A program made the position numbers and the translations under genes. 64,000 bases of DNA from positions 19,170 to 83,169 of the forward strand of contig NZ_LZIN01000004.1 in the NCBI RefSeq assembly GCF_001667375.1, given 5' to 3'. This DNA is from Mycolicibacter sinensis. GTDB taxonomy: Bacteria; Actinomycetota; Actinomycetes; Mycobacteriales; Mycobacteriaceae. The notes under the pieces are model-generated. The model did not search any database, had not been told where the DNA came from, and saw only the letters and a program-made list of their open reading frames with translations. Positions 1 through 10,751 of this stretch are shown here, piece after piece. Every line of letters begins with the position of its first letter. Position 1 is the first letter of the stretch.

Positions 1-2
1 GT

Positions 3-743
3 GTGGGGGACACCGTCATCGCGCCCGAGCCGCAACGCAGCTATGTCGAGGAAGTCGGTGCCGACCCGGGACGGCTGCGAATCGGATTCCTCGATGCGCA
101 TCCGCGCGGCGACTTTCTGCACGAGGACTGCCGATCGGCGGTCCGGGCGGCGGCGTCGATGCTGGAGGGCCTCGGGCACATCGTCGAACCGGCCTGGCCG
201 TCCTGTCTTGCCGACAGCGCGCTGGTGCACCGGTTCATGGCACTGTGGGCGACGCAGATGGCGCTGGCCGCCCGCGGTATCGGCGCCACTCTCGGACGCG
301 AGGTGACCGCAGCGGACATGGAGCCGGTGAACTGGGCGCTGGTCGAGCAGGCGCAGCGGTTGACCGCCGTCGACTACGCCGCCGCGCAGGCGGCGGGCTG
401 GACCTTTCGGCGCGCATTGCAGCAGTGGTGGGCGGACGGCTGGGATCTGCTGCTGACACCGACGGTCGCCGAGCCGCCACCACTGCTGAGCGAGTTCGAG
501 AACGATCCCGCGCTTCCGACCGCCCCGCAGCGGCGGGCCGGCCGGTTCGCCGCGTTCACGCCGCCGTTCAACATGAGCGGACAGCCCGCGATCAGCCTTC
601 CGCTGTACCGCAACGCCGATGGACTGCCGATCGGCGTCCAGCTCGCCGCCGACTACGCCCGCGAGGACATCCTGATTCGTGTTGCCTCGCAGCTGGAATC
701 AGCGCACCCGTGGTCGGCGGCGCATCCGCCGATAGCCGGTTGA
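3..743 (+). CDS. Amidase, C-terminal part (5' end outside the window)
   Basis: This is the C-terminal half of an amidase-signature (GatA/AmiE-like) hydrolase. The reading frame is open at the window edge, so the catalytic Lys and Ser-cisSer of the signature domain lie upstream and cannot be checked. What is visible is the typical C-terminal part of the family: a segment reading PTVAEPPP near residue 155, and near residue 195 FNMSGQPAISLPL followed by GLPIGVQL. These are the conserved blocks that close the amidase fold. The valine/methionine at the first codon is probably internal rather than a start. The gene is followed 21 bases later by a convergent SDR gene. The substrate is unknown. Confidence 0.85.
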   Translation: MGDTVIAPEPQRSYVEEVGADPGRLRIGFLDAHPRGDFLHEDCRSAVRAAASMLEGLGHIVEPAWPSCLADSALVHRFMALWATQMALAARGIGATLGREVTAADMEPVNWALVEQAQRLTAVDYAAAQAAGWTFRRALQQWWADGWDLLLTPTVAEPPPLLSEFENDPALPTAPQRRAGRFAAFTPPFNMSGQPAISLPLYRNADGLPIGVQLAADYAREDILIRVASQLESAHPWSAAHPPIAG

Positions 744-764
744 GCGCGCGAAACCTACTACTAC

Positions 765-1550
765 CTACTTCGGGGGCATCCGGATGCCGCCGTCCACCCG
801 GACGACCTCGGCGTTCATGTAGGAGTTGGTGAGCAGCTCGACCACCATCGACGCGAGCTCCTCAGGCTTGCCGAGCCGGTGCGGAAACAGCACGGACTCA
901 CCGAGCTTGGCCTTGAACGCCTCCGAGGCCTCGCCCTCGCCGTAGATCGGGGTGTCGATCAGGCCCGGCGCGACGGTGTTCACCCGGATACCGACCGCGG
1001 ACAGGTCGCGGGCCACCGGCAGGGTCATGCCCACGACGCCACCCTTGGACGACGAGTAGGCGGCCTGGCCGATCTGGCCGTCGAAGGCCGCGACGCTGGT
1101 CATGTTGACGATCGCGCCCCGCTCGCCGGTGTCGGTGAGCTCGTTGCGGCCCATCGCGGTGGCCGCGATCCGGATGCAGTCGAAGGTGCCGACCAGGTTG
1201 ATGTCCAGCACCTTCTTGTACGCATCCAGGCTGTGTGCCGAGGAGAATTCGCCGTCTTTGCCGATGGTGCGCTGGGCCCAGCCGATGCCGGCCGAGTTCA
1301 CCAGTGCCCGCAGCGGGCCGAGGTCCGCGGCGGTGTTGACGGCGTCGATGATCTGCTCGGTGCTGGTCACGTCCACCGGCACGAACACCCCGCCGATCTC
1401 GTGGGCCAGCGCCGTACCTTTGTCCGCCTGCAGGTCGGCCACGACGACCCGGGCGCCCTTGTCGGCCAACTGGCGGGCAGTTGCCGCACCGATTCCTGAT
1501 GCGCCACCGGTAACGATCGCGCTTGCTCCAGTTATATCCACGGCAGACAC
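765..1550 (-). CDS. Short-chain dehydrogenase/reductase, HSD10/3-hydroxyacyl-CoA dehydrogenase type II-like
   Basis: A 261-residue classical SDR, probably NAD-dependent and cytosolic. The nucleotide-binding glycine motif GGASGIGAA is near residues 15-23, followed by an acidic residue at the end of beta-2 (VVVADLQ), which favours NAD over NADP. The NSAG block is near residue 88 and the catalytic Tyr-x-x-x-Lys (YSSSK) near residue 167. The end, VRVDGGIRMPPK, is the usual C-terminal strand. The overall pattern resembles 3-hydroxyacyl-CoA dehydrogenase type II (HSD17B10) and M. tuberculosis Rv1144, so a role in fatty acid or branched-chain acyl-CoA oxidation is likely but not shown. It is monocistronic and convergent with the upstream amidase. 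Confidence 0.85.
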   Translation of the reverse strand: MSAVDITGASAIVTGGASGIGAATARQLADKGARVVVADLQADKGTALAHEIGGVFVPVDVTSTEQIIDAVNTAADLGPLRALVNSAGIGWAQRTIGKDGEFSSAHSLDAYKKVLDINLVGTFDCIRIAATAMGRNELTDTGERGAIVNMTSVAAFDGQIGQAAYSSSKGGVVGMTLPVARDLSAVGIRVNTVAPGLIDTPIYGEGEASEAFKAKLGESVLFPHRLGKPEELASMVVELLTNSYMNAEVVRVDGGIRMPPK

Positions 1551-1738
1551 TTTACGCGGACGCCTTTCCGGCCCGGGTTTCGGTCGAGGGAATTGGCCGA
1601 CATTATCACTACGTCCAATAACCGAAGTTATGTCAGCCTGGCTGGCGTTCGGCGGAACGACTGACTAAAACTGTTGCGGGTGGTCTAATTTCGATCAGGT
1701 AACGGTTCGATCGCAGGGTCAGTGGGTTGGGAGTTTTC

Positions 1739-3073
1739 ATGGGAGAACTGGTTGCGATGTCGCGTGCGGGGGGAGCGGCTGCGCCCCGCCGTAGGCGCGT
1801 AGTCGTCGCTGCCGTAAGCGTTTTCGCCGTGTTCGCCGGCATGGTCGGCGCGTTGCCGCTGACTGCGCGGTCGTCCGCTGCTTTGCCGCCGGCGGTGCAG
1901 TTGACCGGCGGGGGTACCGCATTCGTTATGGGCGGCAGCGGTATTCCATTGCCGTCGGACGGATATGTGAACACCGCCGACCTGTTCTATTTGCAGCCGC
2001 ACGGCTTCACCGGCACCGCGCAATCACTGTTCACGCCCCAGTTGTACTTCCCGGGAAACGTCTCGGAAGTCCAAGGCGCCCAGATCCTGGCCGAGGCGAT
2101 CAACAAGGAGATCGCCACCGGGCAGGTGAACGCCGACAACCCGGTGTATGTGTTCGGTTACTCCCAGAGTGCGGCGATGTCGTCGATGACGATGGAGCAG
2201 CTCTACCACCAGGGGGTGCCGGCTGAGGACGTCCACTTCGTGCTGGTCGGCAACGCCGCCAACCCCAATGGTGGCATCGTCGAAATGCTCAACCTCTGGG
2301 ATGGCGACGTCAGTTTCTGGAACGGATTGATGCTCGGTCACCCGACTCCGGACTACTTCACCACCGACGTCTACACCCTGGAATACGACGGCTACGCCGA
2401 CTTTCCCCGGTATCCGCTGAACCTGCTGTCGACTCTCAATGCCATAGCCGGCATGTTCACCCAGCACATCGCATATTTGGGCCTGAGCCACGACGACATC
2501 GCCAACGCAATTCAGTTGGACACCACCGACCCGGACAGTCTCACCAACTACTACATGATTCCCAGCGAGCACCTGCCGCTGCTCGAGCTGTTGCGGCTCA
2601 ACCCGGTCTGGGGTGCCCCTCTGGCTGCGCTGCTGGAACCGAGCATGCGCATCCTGGTGAACCTGGGATACGGCAGCCTCACCGAAGGCTGGAACCAGGG
2701 CCCGGCCAACGTGCCCACCACCATCAGCTGGGACCTGTTGCCGAGCAACATCAGCTGGGGCGACATCAACGCCGCCCTGGCCAACGCCTGGACTCAAGGG
2801 ATCCAGGACGCGTTCAAGGAACTGCAGAATCTGAACACCTATCTCCCCGGGGGATTCCTTGGCGACGACCTGTTCTCGTCGATCTTGACCGCGGCGCAGC
2901 GCGTCTACTTCGACATCCAGGACACCGGTTGGTGGTTGGGCGGTTCGGCTGCGGCCACCGACCCTGCGGACGGTTCGGACCTCGCGAGCTCCCTCGGGTC
3001 TCTCGTGGACGGCAACTCCGACGCATCCTGGATCGCCGACCTGCTCGGCCTGGACACGATCGCCCCCGCCTAA
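1739..3073 (+). CDS. Exported PE-PPE domain serine hydrolase without a PE or PPE N-terminus
   Basis: A 444-residue protein with an N-terminal export signal (four Arg at residues 17-20, then a hydrophobic stretch to about residue 48) followed by a PE-PPE domain (PF08237 type), a serine-hydrolase fold found at the C-terminus of some PE/PPE proteins. The nucleophile elbow reads GYSQS with Ser142. The later blocks [15 protein letters not shown] and [13 protein letters not shown] carry the expected Asp and His. ATG 1739 was chosen because GGGAG lies five bases upstream; a TTG at 1727 and an ATG at 1757 are in frame. No PE (PxxE) domain precedes the hydrolase, so export is probably by Sec or Tat rather than ESX-5. 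Related mycobacterial proteins act as esterases or acyltransferases on cell-wall lipids; the substrate here is unknown. Confidence 0.85.
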   Translation: MGELVAMSRAGGAAAPRRRRVVVAAVSVFAVFAGMVGALPLTARSSAALPPAVQLTGGGTAFVMGGSGIPLPSDGYVNTADLFYLQPHGFTGTAQSLFTPQLYFPGNVSEVQGAQILAEAINKEIATGQVNADNPVYVFGYSQSAAMSSMTMEQLYHQGVPAEDVHFVLVGNAANPNGGIVEMLNLWDGDVSFWNGLMLGHPTPDYFTTDVYTLEYDGYADFPRYPLNLLSTLNAIAGMFTQHIAYLGLSHDDIANAIQLDTTDPDSLTNYYMIPSEHLPLLELLRLNPVWGAPLAALLEPSMRILVNLGYGSLTEGWNQGPANVPTTISWDLLPSNISWGDINAALANAWTQGIQDAFKELQNLNTYLPGGFLGDDLFSSILTAAQRVYFDIQDTGWWLGGSAAATDPADGSDLASSLGSLVDGNSDASWIADLLGLDTIAPA

Positions 3074-3089
3074 ACCGGCTTCGGCCGGT
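3074..3089 (+). promoter_or_regulatory. Perfect UUCG-loop hairpin in the PE-PPE/PGRS intergenic gap
   Basis: Immediately after the TAA stop of the hydrolase gene, ACCGGC (3074-3079) and GCCGGT (3084-3089) form a six-base perfect stem closed by a TTCG tetraloop, a very stable RNA hairpin. There is no T-run after it, so it is more likely an mRNA 3'-end protector or partial terminator than a classical terminator. The next gene starts 35 bases downstream. Confidence 0.6.
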
Positions 3090-3123
3090 GGGCACAGCCC
3101 AGTCGCAGAAAGGTCAATTGACA

Positions 3124-4659
3124 ATGAATCGTCGTCATCGTCGCAGCTCCGGTGGGCGTGGTCGCGCCGCGGCCGGCCGGTTGTGTCGTGCCGTGGGCGG
3201 TGCCGCAGCGGCGTTGGCGCTCGCGCTGACACCCATGGTGACCGCACCGTCGGCCCAGGCGGATTTCGATTTCTTCGATCCCGGAGCCTGGTTCGACCTG
3301 TCTGACCTCAACCCGGCTGGCCTGGAGGGGGCCGACATCGGCGTGGCCAGCTTCGACCCCGCCGACATCGGCTCGGTCGACTTCAATGCGTTCGAGCCGG
3401 CCGACTGGGCGCAGCTCTACCAGGATGCTTTCTACCTCCCGATCCACAGTGCGCTGCAGAGCTTCCTGCACAACGCGGGCAATCAGCTGGTGATCGACTT
3501 GATCAACACGCCGTGGGTGCTGATGTTCGGCCGGGATCTGATCGGCGACGGTATCGATGGCTTTACCGGCGTCAACAACTCGCTGTTCGGCTGGCTCGGG
3601 TTGGGCGATCTCGGTGACGGCGGATTCCTGTTCGGCGACGGTGGCACCGGTGCTGCCGGTGTGGCCGGGGTCGACGGCGGCATGGGCGGTGCGGGCGGCG
3701 ATGCCGGCTTGTTCGGTAACGGCGGTGCGGGCGGTCAGGGGGCCGCCGCCTACCTGGGCGCCGACGGCACGGTGGTCGAGGCCGGTGCCGGTGGCCAGGG
3801 CGGCTCGGGTGGTTGGTGGTTCGGCGACGGCGGCGTCGGCGGCCAGGGCGGTACCGGCTTCCACGACACTCTCAGCGGCCCGAGGCTGGTGGCGCATGAC
3901 GGCGGTGACGGCGGCTCCGGGGGCGACGCCCTGGCCGGGTGGGGCTTCGGCGGAGCCGGCGGCCGCGGCGGATCGGGCTGGGTCGGTGTCAACGGTTCCG
4001 AGGTGACCGCCCTCAACGGCGGTGACGCCGGCAACGGCGGGACCGGCGGCAAGGCCGGGTGGTTCCTGGGCATCACCGGCGACGGCGGTGAAGGCGGTAC
4101 CGGAGGAGCCGGAGCGGCCGGCTCGGCCGGCACGGCTTCCCAGCCGATGGGCGGCCACGGCGGCAACGGCGGCGACGGCGGTCAGGGCGGCGCGGCCGGT
4201 GCTAGCAACGCGTGGGTCGGCGGAGCCGGCAAGGCCGGTATCGACGGTGACGGGGGCTCCGGAGGCAAGGGCGGTGCCGGTTTGAACAACCCGCTCGGCG
4301 TCGGGGGCCGCGGTGGCGACGGTGGCTCCGGCGGAGCCGCGGGCCACGGCACGACCGGTGGCACCGGCGGTGCAGGCGGCGCCGGCGGAGCCGGTGGAAG
4401 CGGCCTGACCGGCGCTGACGGCGGCCGCGGCGGGAACGGTGGCGCGGCGACCAACCTGGTGGACAGTGCCGGCGGGGCCGGCGGTGCCGGTGGGTCCGGC
4501 GGCAACGGCATCGTCGGACCGGGCGGCGACGGGGGCCACGGCGGCAACGGCGGAGCCACCGACGGCGCATCCGGCAGCCCGGGCTTGCCCGGTGCATCCA
4601 ACGACGGCAGGACAGGTGGCGCCGGCGGTGCCGGCGGTGCACCGGGCAATCCCGCCTAG
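3124..4659 (+). CDS. Signal-peptide-bearing PGRS-type glycine-rich protein lacking a PE domain
   Basis: A 511-residue exported protein. An Arg-rich start ([14 protein letters not shown]) leads into a hydrophobic segment and a probable cleavage after PSAQA near residue 46. Residues about 47-170 are acidic and aromatic and end with a linker ([11 protein letters not shown]...) like the one that joins PE domains to PGRS regions. From about residue 175 to the end the protein is GGxGGx repeats with Ala, Asp and Asn, as in PE_PGRS proteins. ATG 3124 follows AGAAAGGT by a suitable distance; the open frame extends upstream to 2929 only because it overlaps the preceding gene. There is no PE domain and hence no ESX-5 YxxxD/E signal, so secretion should be Sec/Tat-dependent. 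The function is unknown; surface location and Ca2+-binding-like repeats are guesses. Confidence 0.85.
   Translation: MNRRHRRSSGGRGRAAAGRLCRAVGGAAAALALALTPMVTAPSAQADFDFFDPGAWFDLSDLNPAGLEGADIGVASFDPADIGSVDFNAFEPADWAQLYQDAFYLPIHSALQSFLHNAGNQLVIDLINTPWVLMFGRDLIGDGIDGFTGVNNSLFGWLGLGDLGDGGFLFGDGGTGAAGVAGVDGGMGGAGGDAGLFGNGGAGGQGAAAYLGADGTVVEAGAGGQGGSGGWWFGDGGVGGQGGTGFHDTLSGPRLVAHDGGDGGSGGDALAGWGFGGAGGRGGSGWVGVNGSEVTALNGGDAGNGGTGGKAGWFLGITGDGGEGGTGGAGAAGSAGTASQPMGGHGGNGGDGGQGGAAGASNAWVGGAGKAGIDGDGGSGGKGGAGLNNPLGVGGRGGDGGSGGAAGHGTTGGTGGAGGAGGAGGSGLTGADGGRGGNGGAATNLVDSAGGAGGAGGSGGNGIVGPGGDGGHGGNGGATDGASGSPGLPGASNDGRTGGAGGAGGAPGNPA
3640..4650 (+). repeat. PGRS-type GGC-rich coding repeat
   Basis: About 1 kb of imperfect nine- to twelve-base units of the form GGCGGnnCCGGC encode tandem Gly-Gly-x. 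All other frames stay open through this stretch because of the GC-skewed repeat, which produces several false antisense frames. Such regions expand and contract by slippage and recombination between strains. Confidence 0.85.
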
Positions 4660-4689
4660 CGTCGCGGGCTGCCGGCGGGAGGTGGCGGC

Positions 4690-6099
4690 GTGAGCACAGC
4701 GATCGTGGTGGGCGGCGGGCCCAACGGGCTTGCCGCCGCCGTGACGCTTGCTCAGCACGGGGTGCAGGTCACGGTGCTCGAGGCCGCCGACGAGGTCGGT
4801 GGTGGGGCGCGCAGCAGCGAGGCGATCCTGCCGGGTCTGCTGCATGACGACTGCTCGGCCATTCACCCGATGGCGGTCGGCTCCCCGTTCCTGTCCGGGC
4901 TCGATCCGGATCGCTATGGGTTGCAGTGGCGCTGGCCGCAGGTCGACTGTGCGCATCCCCTCGACGACGGCAGCGCCGGAGTGCTGTACCGCTCGGTCGA
5001 GCAGACCGCGGCCGGCCTGGGCCGCGACGGCGGCCGCTGGCGACGTCTATTCGAAGGTCCGGTCGCCCGGTTCGATGCGCTCAACACCGACATCATGGGC
5101 CCGCTGCTGCGGTTGCCGCACCACCCGCTGACCCTGGCCCGCTTCGGTGCCCCAACGGCACTGCCCGCCTCGGGGCTGGCCCACTGGTTTCGCACCCCGC
5201 AGGCCCGGGCGCTGTTCATCGGCGTGGCCGCGCACGCGTTTCGGCCGCTGCACTATCCGATGACCTCGGCGATCGGGCTGGGCATCCTCACCGCGGGCCA
5301 CCGGCACGGCTGGGCCGTGGCCGCGGGGGGATCGCAGGCGATCGCCGATGCGATGGCCGCCGCGCTGATCGAACTGGGCGGCACCATCGAAACCGGCGTG
5401 CGGGTGGCTTCGGCATCGCAGCTGCCGCCCGCCGACGTGACGCTGTTCGACCTGGCGCCCGACGCCGTCGCACAGATCCTCGGCGACCGGTTGCCGCGCC
5501 GGGTGGCCCGGGCCTACCGCCGGTTCCGCCGGGGCCCGGGGGCCTTCAAAGTTGACTTCGCCGTGGAGCAGAGAGTGCCGTGGACCAACCACGATGCCCG
5601 GCTGGCCGGCACCGTGCACCTGGCGGGCACCCACCGCGAGCTGGCCGCCACCGAACGCGACGTCCACGCCGGACGCATGCCCGAGCGGCCGTTCGTCCTG
5701 GTCGGTCAGCAATACCTGGCCGACCCGCAACGATCCGTCGGCGATGTGCATCCGGTGTGGACCTACGCCCATGTGCCCCACGGCTACACCGGGGACGCCA
5801 CCGCGGCGATCATCGCCCAGATCGAGCGGTTCGCCCCGGGTTTCCGCGACCGCGTCGTCGGTCAGGCCGTGCGCAGCACCGGCGAGATGGCGGTCTACAA
5901 CCCCAATTTCGCCGGCGGCGACATCATGACCGGCGCAAAAGACGTTCGCCAGTTGGTCTTTGGCCCACGCATCACGCTCTCGCCGTACAGCACCGGAATT
6001 CCCGGTACCTATATCTGCTCGGCTGCCACCCCACCGGGGCCGGGAGCGCACGGCATGTGCGGGGCCAACGCAGCGCGCCTTGCACTGCGCCATCTGTAG
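4690..6099 (+). CDS. CrtI/PYROXD2-like FAD-dependent oxidoreductase
   Basis: A 469-residue flavoprotein of the phytoene-desaturase-related amine oxidase superfamily. The N-terminal dinucleotide-binding motif GGGPNGLAAAVTLA (about residues 8-21) ends in LEAADEVGGGARS, the FAD-binding fingerprint. A C-terminal block with NPNFAGGDI and GAHGMCGANAA matches the FAD-binding end of the family. The GTG start at 4690 follows GGGAGGTGGC. No carotenoid gene lies nearby, so the substrate cannot be assigned; in mycobacteria this branch is usually annotated only as NAD(P)/FAD-dependent oxidoreductase. It starts 30 bases after the PGRS gene and may share its transcript. Confidence 0.85.
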   Translation: MSTAIVVGGGPNGLAAAVTLAQHGVQVTVLEAADEVGGGARSSEAILPGLLHDDCSAIHPMAVGSPFLSGLDPDRYGLQWRWPQVDCAHPLDDGSAGVLYRSVEQTAAGLGRDGGRWRRLFEGPVARFDALNTDIMGPLLRLPHHPLTLARFGAPTALPASGLAHWFRTPQARALFIGVAAHAFRPLHYPMTSAIGLGILTAGHRHGWAVAAGGSQAIADAMAAALIELGGTIETGVRVASASQLPPADVTLFDLAPDAVAQILGDRLPRRVARAYRRFRRGPGAFKVDFAVEQRVPWTNHDARLAGTVHLAGTHRELAATERDVHAGRMPERPFVLVGQQYLADPQRSVGDVHPVWTYAHVPHGYTGDATAAIIAQIERFAPGFRDRVVGQAVRSTGEMAVYNPNFAGGDIMTGAKDVRQLVFGPRITLSPYSTGIPGTYICSAATPPGPGAHGMCGANAARLALRHL

Positions 6100-6151
6100 C
6101 CGAATCCGGATGTCGCGGCCTGAATTGTGGCCCCGGCGGTGTGAGCAGGTT

Positions 6152-6189
6152 GTGACATGTCCGCAACAGCGCGGCGCTGCAGCCGAAAC
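6152..6189 (+). promoter_or_regulatory. Probable GlnR-binding site upstream of amt-glnB-glnD
   Basis: Three of the four half-boxes of the actinobacterial GlnR site (GTnAC-n6-GaAAC-n6-GTnAC-n6-GaAAC) are present in exact register: GTGAC at 6152-6156, GCAAC at 6163-6167, a degenerate third box at 6174-6178, and GAAAC at 6185-6189, each separated by six bases. It lies 72 bases before the amt start. GlnR is known to activate amt-glnB-glnD in mycobacteria under nitrogen limitation. The match was made by eye. Confidence 0.6.
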
Positions 6190-6260
6190 AACCACTACGC
6201 ATTGTTTGACCAACTTGATCTACATATCGCACAGCTGGGTCGGCGAGGGGGTCTGGACAC

Positions 6261-7977
<1,717 letters not shown>

Positions 7978-8009
7978 GATCTGACCCGAGTTGACCTCGG
8001 TGGGCCGCG

Positions 8010-10412
8010 ATGACGCAACGCGAAGGGGAGCCCGCAACACGGTCAGTGCGATCTTTCTGCGCGACTACTGATTTGGCGCGGGCACGGGCAGCGCTTCGCT
8101 CAGAGAGCGCGGACCGGCTGGATTCGGCTGGGCTGCGGGATGAGTGGCGACGGCTGCACGAGTGCTGGTTGACCGCGAAGGCGGCGGAGATCGGCATCGT
8201 GGCAGACAGCGGATTCGCAGTCGCCGCGACCGGTTCACTGGGCCGGTGCGAGTTGCTACCCCACTCAGACTTGGACCTGTTGCTACTGCACGACGGCAAA
8301 TCAGCCGAGGCAGTCGAGGAGGTTGCGGCGCTGTTGTGGTATCCGCTGTGGGACGCAGGAGTTCGCCTCGACCACAGCGTGCGTACCGTAGCCGAGGCTA
8401 TCGAGGTCGCCGGAGCTGATCTGCTTGCGAACCTGGGCATGCTGGATGCGCGCCATATCGCCGGAGATGAGTGGCTCTCGACGCAACTGATCCGCGAGGT
8501 ACGCCACCGGTGGCGGTACGGAATCGGTTCTCGCTACGGTGAACTCGTCGAAACGACGCACGCGCGGTGGCGGCGTAGCGGCGAAATCGCGCATCGCGTC
8601 GAGCCCGACTTGAAATGCGGACGCGGAGGGTCGCGCGATGTGCAGTTGCTCAACGCCTTGGCGATCGCTCAACTCGCGGACCGTGCGACTGTCTGCAGTT
8701 CGGAGATCGGAGGTGGTTCGGTCGATGCGTCCTACGTCCGGCTGCTTGACGTCCGTACCGAGTTGCATCGAGTCTCCGGGCGCGGGCACGAGCTGCTGAT
8801 GGCCCAATACGCCGACGAGATCGGTGCTGCGTTGCGCATCGGCGACCGGTACGAACTGGCGCGCAGCCTGTCGGATGCGGCTCGCACCATCAGCTATCGC
8901 GTTGACGCGGGTCTGCGAATCGCTGCCAATGCACTGCCAAGACGCGGAATCTCCGCGGTGCGGCCGCGGCTACGGCGACCCCTGGATGACGGGGTGGTCG
9001 CATTCTCCGGAGAGGTGGTACTGGCCCGCGACGCCCGGCCGCAGCGCGATCCCGGTCTGGTGTTGCGGGTGGCGGCCGCGTCTGCCCGCACCGGATTGCC
9101 CATCGCGTCAGCCGCGTTGAGCCGCCTGGCCCGCGATCCGCCCGAGCTGCCGGAGCCGTGGCCTCGGGAGGCTCTCGATGATCTTTTGGTGGTATTGGCC
9201 GCCGGCCCGGCAATCGTGACAACCATCGAAGCGCTGGATCGCAGCGGGCTGTGGGGTCGGCTGTTCCCGGAATGGGCGACTATCCGCGATCTGCCGCCCC
9301 GCGACCCTGCCCACATCTGGACCGTCGACCGGCATCTCATCGAGACCGCGGTTCGGGCCCAGGCGTTCACAACCCAGGTGGCGCGCCCCGACCTGCTGGC
9401 CCTAGCGGCCTTGCTGCACGACATCGGCAAAGGCCGGAGTGGCGATCACAGCCTGATCGGGGCTGAGCTGGTGGCCCGGATCGGTACTCGGCTGGGTCTG
9501 TGGCCCAGTGATGTCACGATGCTCTCCACTTTGGTGAAGCACCACTTGCTGCTGTCGAAGGTCGTCGCCCGGCACGACCTCAACGATCCGGATGTCATCG
9601 CGGGTGTTGCGGCGGCGCTGGGCGGAGACATGGTGACGATCGAGGCGCTGCACGCGTTGACCGAGGCCGACGCGCTGGCAACCGGTCCGGAGACGTGGAA
9701 CGGTTGGAAGGCAACGCTGGTCGCCGACCTGGTTCGGCGCTGCCGCCTCGTCATGGCCGGTGAGCCGCTGCCGCAGGCCGACCCGATCGACCCCGAGTAC
9801 GTCTTGCTGGCGAAAGCGGGTGACATACACGTGGACCTGCGCCGCGACGCCGGTGGACGCGGCTACCGCGCGGTCATGATCGCCCCCGCGCAGCGGGGTC
9901 TGCTGTCGAAGGCTGCGGGAGTGTTGGCCATGAATTCGTTGCGGGTGCACACCGCGACGGTCAATGTTCGGCATGGGGCGGTGATCACCGAGTTCGTGGT
10001 GTCTCCGCACTTCGGCGCACCGCCGGTTGCCCAGCTCGTCGGTGAGCAGTTCCGCCTGGCGCTCGCGGACGGTATCGACGTCCACGCCGGGGTGCAGCGA
10101 CGCCACGACGAATCGCACCGGACCACCTACGGTGAGGTTCCCGTCGGGGTGCCGGTGAGCGGTCCGGCGGCCCCGCCTCGAATCTTGTGGTTTGACAGCA
10201 CACCGGGCCGGCCGATCATCGAAGTCCGTGCTGCGGATCGCCCCGGCCTCCTGGCACGGCTGGCCGCGGCGCTGGAACGGGCCGGCGCCGACGTCGTGTG
10301 GGCAAAGGTCACCACGAGGGGGTCGACGGCAGACGACGTGTTCTGTGTCGTCCTGCCTGGGCCGGTGGATCGAACAGTGATCGAGAAGCATCTGCTCACC
10401 GCATTGGCCTGA
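8010..10412 (+). CDS. glnD: Bifunctional PII nucleotidyltransferase/deadenylylating enzyme
   Basis: An 800-residue sensor of glutamine that modifies and demodifies PII. The N-terminal nucleotidyltransferase motif is GSLGRCELL with the metal Asp pair DLD at residues 87-89. The HD phosphohydrolase domain carries His470-Asp471 in LLHDIGKG. Two ACT domains follow, near residues 620-690 and 730-800 (the second begins [20 protein letters not shown]). The domain order NT-HD-ACT-ACT is complete. ATG 8010 was chosen as the first start after glnB; there is no strong ribosome site, which suits translational coupling. It closes the amt-glnB-glnD operon (Rv2918c homologue). Confidence 0.95.
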   Translation: MTQREGEPATRSVRSFCATTDLARARAALRSESADRLDSAGLRDEWRRLHECWLTAKAAEIGIVADSGFAVAATGSLGRCELLPHSDLDLLLLHDGKSAEAVEEVAALLWYPLWDAGVRLDHSVRTVAEAIEVAGADLLANLGMLDARHIAGDEWLSTQLIREVRHRWRYGIGSRYGELVETTHARWRRSGEIAHRVEPDLKCGRGGSRDVQLLNALAIAQLADRATVCSSEIGGGSVDASYVRLLDVRTELHRVSGRGHELLMAQYADEIGAALRIGDRYELARSLSDAARTISYRVDAGLRIAANALPRRGISAVRPRLRRPLDDGVVAFSGEVVLARDARPQRDPGLVLRVAAASARTGLPIASAALSRLARDPPELPEPWPREALDDLLVVLAAGPAIVTTIEALDRSGLWGRLFPEWATIRDLPPRDPAHIWTVDRHLIETAVRAQAFTTQVARPDLLALAALLHDIGKGRSGDHSLIGAELVARIGTRLGLWPSDVTMLSTLVKHHLLLSKVVARHDLNDPDVIAGVAAALGGDMVTIEALHALTEADALATGPETWNGWKATLVADLVRRCRLVMAGEPLPQADPIDPEYVLLAKAGDIHVDLRRDAGGRGYRAVMIAPAQRGLLSKAAGVLAMNSLRVHTATVNVRHGAVITEFVVSPHFGAPPVAQLVGEQFRLALADGIDVHAGVQRRHDESHRTTYGEVPVGVPVSGPAAPPRILWFDSTPGRPIIEVRAADRPGLLARLAAALERAGADVVWAKVTTRGSTADDVFCVVLPGPVDRTVIEKHLLTALA

Positions 10413-10506
10413 CTCAGTACGTTTCGGCCATTATTCAGACCGCGGCCCGCCGTTTTCCTGTTCCCGGGTAGGCGTGGAGTTCATCGGTAGTTCGAGTGTG
10501 TGCCGA

Positions 10507-10538
10507 TTAATTGGCACTCGCGTTAATTGGCGCTCGCG
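10507..10538. repeat. 16-bp tandem direct repeat
   Basis: TTAATTGGCACTCGCG (10507-10522) is followed directly by TTAATTGGCGCTCGCG (10523-10538), one mismatch in 16 bases. A 16-bp period is about one and a half helical turns. It lies about 215 bases before the small secreted gene. It could be a pair of protein-binding sites or a minisatellite seed. Confidence 0.8.
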
Positions 10539-10591
10539 GAAAAATGTGGCTCCAGGGCTGGTTGTATCTCGGGCAGGATCCCGACGAATTG

Positions 10592-10610
10592 ATCCAATAA
10601 GTGATTGGAT
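10592..10610. promoter_or_regulatory. Perfect inverted repeat, candidate operator
   Basis: ATCCAAT (10592-10598) and ATTGGAT (10604-10610) are perfect reverse complements separated by AAGTG. The 12-bp centre-to-centre spacing and AT-rich arms fit a dimeric helix-turn-helix regulator site. No regulator gene lies next to it. Confidence 0.5.
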
Positions 10611-10652
10611 AGTTGCATTCTCCCGAGATGGGCTTACCGGCGACCGCGGCAG

Positions 10653-10673
10653 GCCGCTCGGTGAGCGAGCGGC
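10653..10673 (+). terminator. Eight-base perfect GC hairpin, possible terminator
   Basis: GCCGCTCG (10653-10660) pairs with CGAGCGGC (10666-10673) around a GTGAG loop. There is no T-run, which is common for mycobacterial hairpins. It lies 240 bases after glnD and 80 bases before the next start, so it may end readthrough or sit in the leader of the following gene. Confidence 0.4.
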
Positions 10674-10751
10674 TGGGAGTCAGAGAGCTGCCAGGAATGA
10701 CGCGTAGCGTGTGAGCAGGGTGAAACACGGACGAAACATCAGGACGTGGTG

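Larger units (their letters stand above)
10413..10751. other. Repeat-rich non-coding spacer after glnD
   Basis: No convincing gene. The stretch is more AT-rich than its flanks and contains a 16-base tandem repeat (10507-10538), a perfect seven-base inverted repeat (10592-10610) and a strong hairpin (10653-10673), each listed separately. Together they suggest a regulated promoter for the small secreted gene that follows, plus an end for the glnD transcript. Confidence 0.6.

Noticed and set aside
2929..3123. Upstream extension of the PGRS gene in the same frame
   Set aside because: It overlaps the end of the hydrolase gene in another phase, and the ATG at 3124 has a ribosome site and starts a clear signal peptide.
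3070..4956. Long minus-strand frame through the PGRS region, and other antisense frames there
   Set aside because: GC-skewed repeats keep all frames open; the protein is low-complexity Ala/Thr/Val with no start signal or family match.
6206..6211. TTGACC as a -35 box for amt
   Set aside because: No fitting -10 box at the right distance; only the GlnR-like site is reported.
10474..10707. Short frame in the spacer after glnD
   Set aside because: It runs over the tandem repeat and both inverted repeats, has mixed codon use and no ribosome site.
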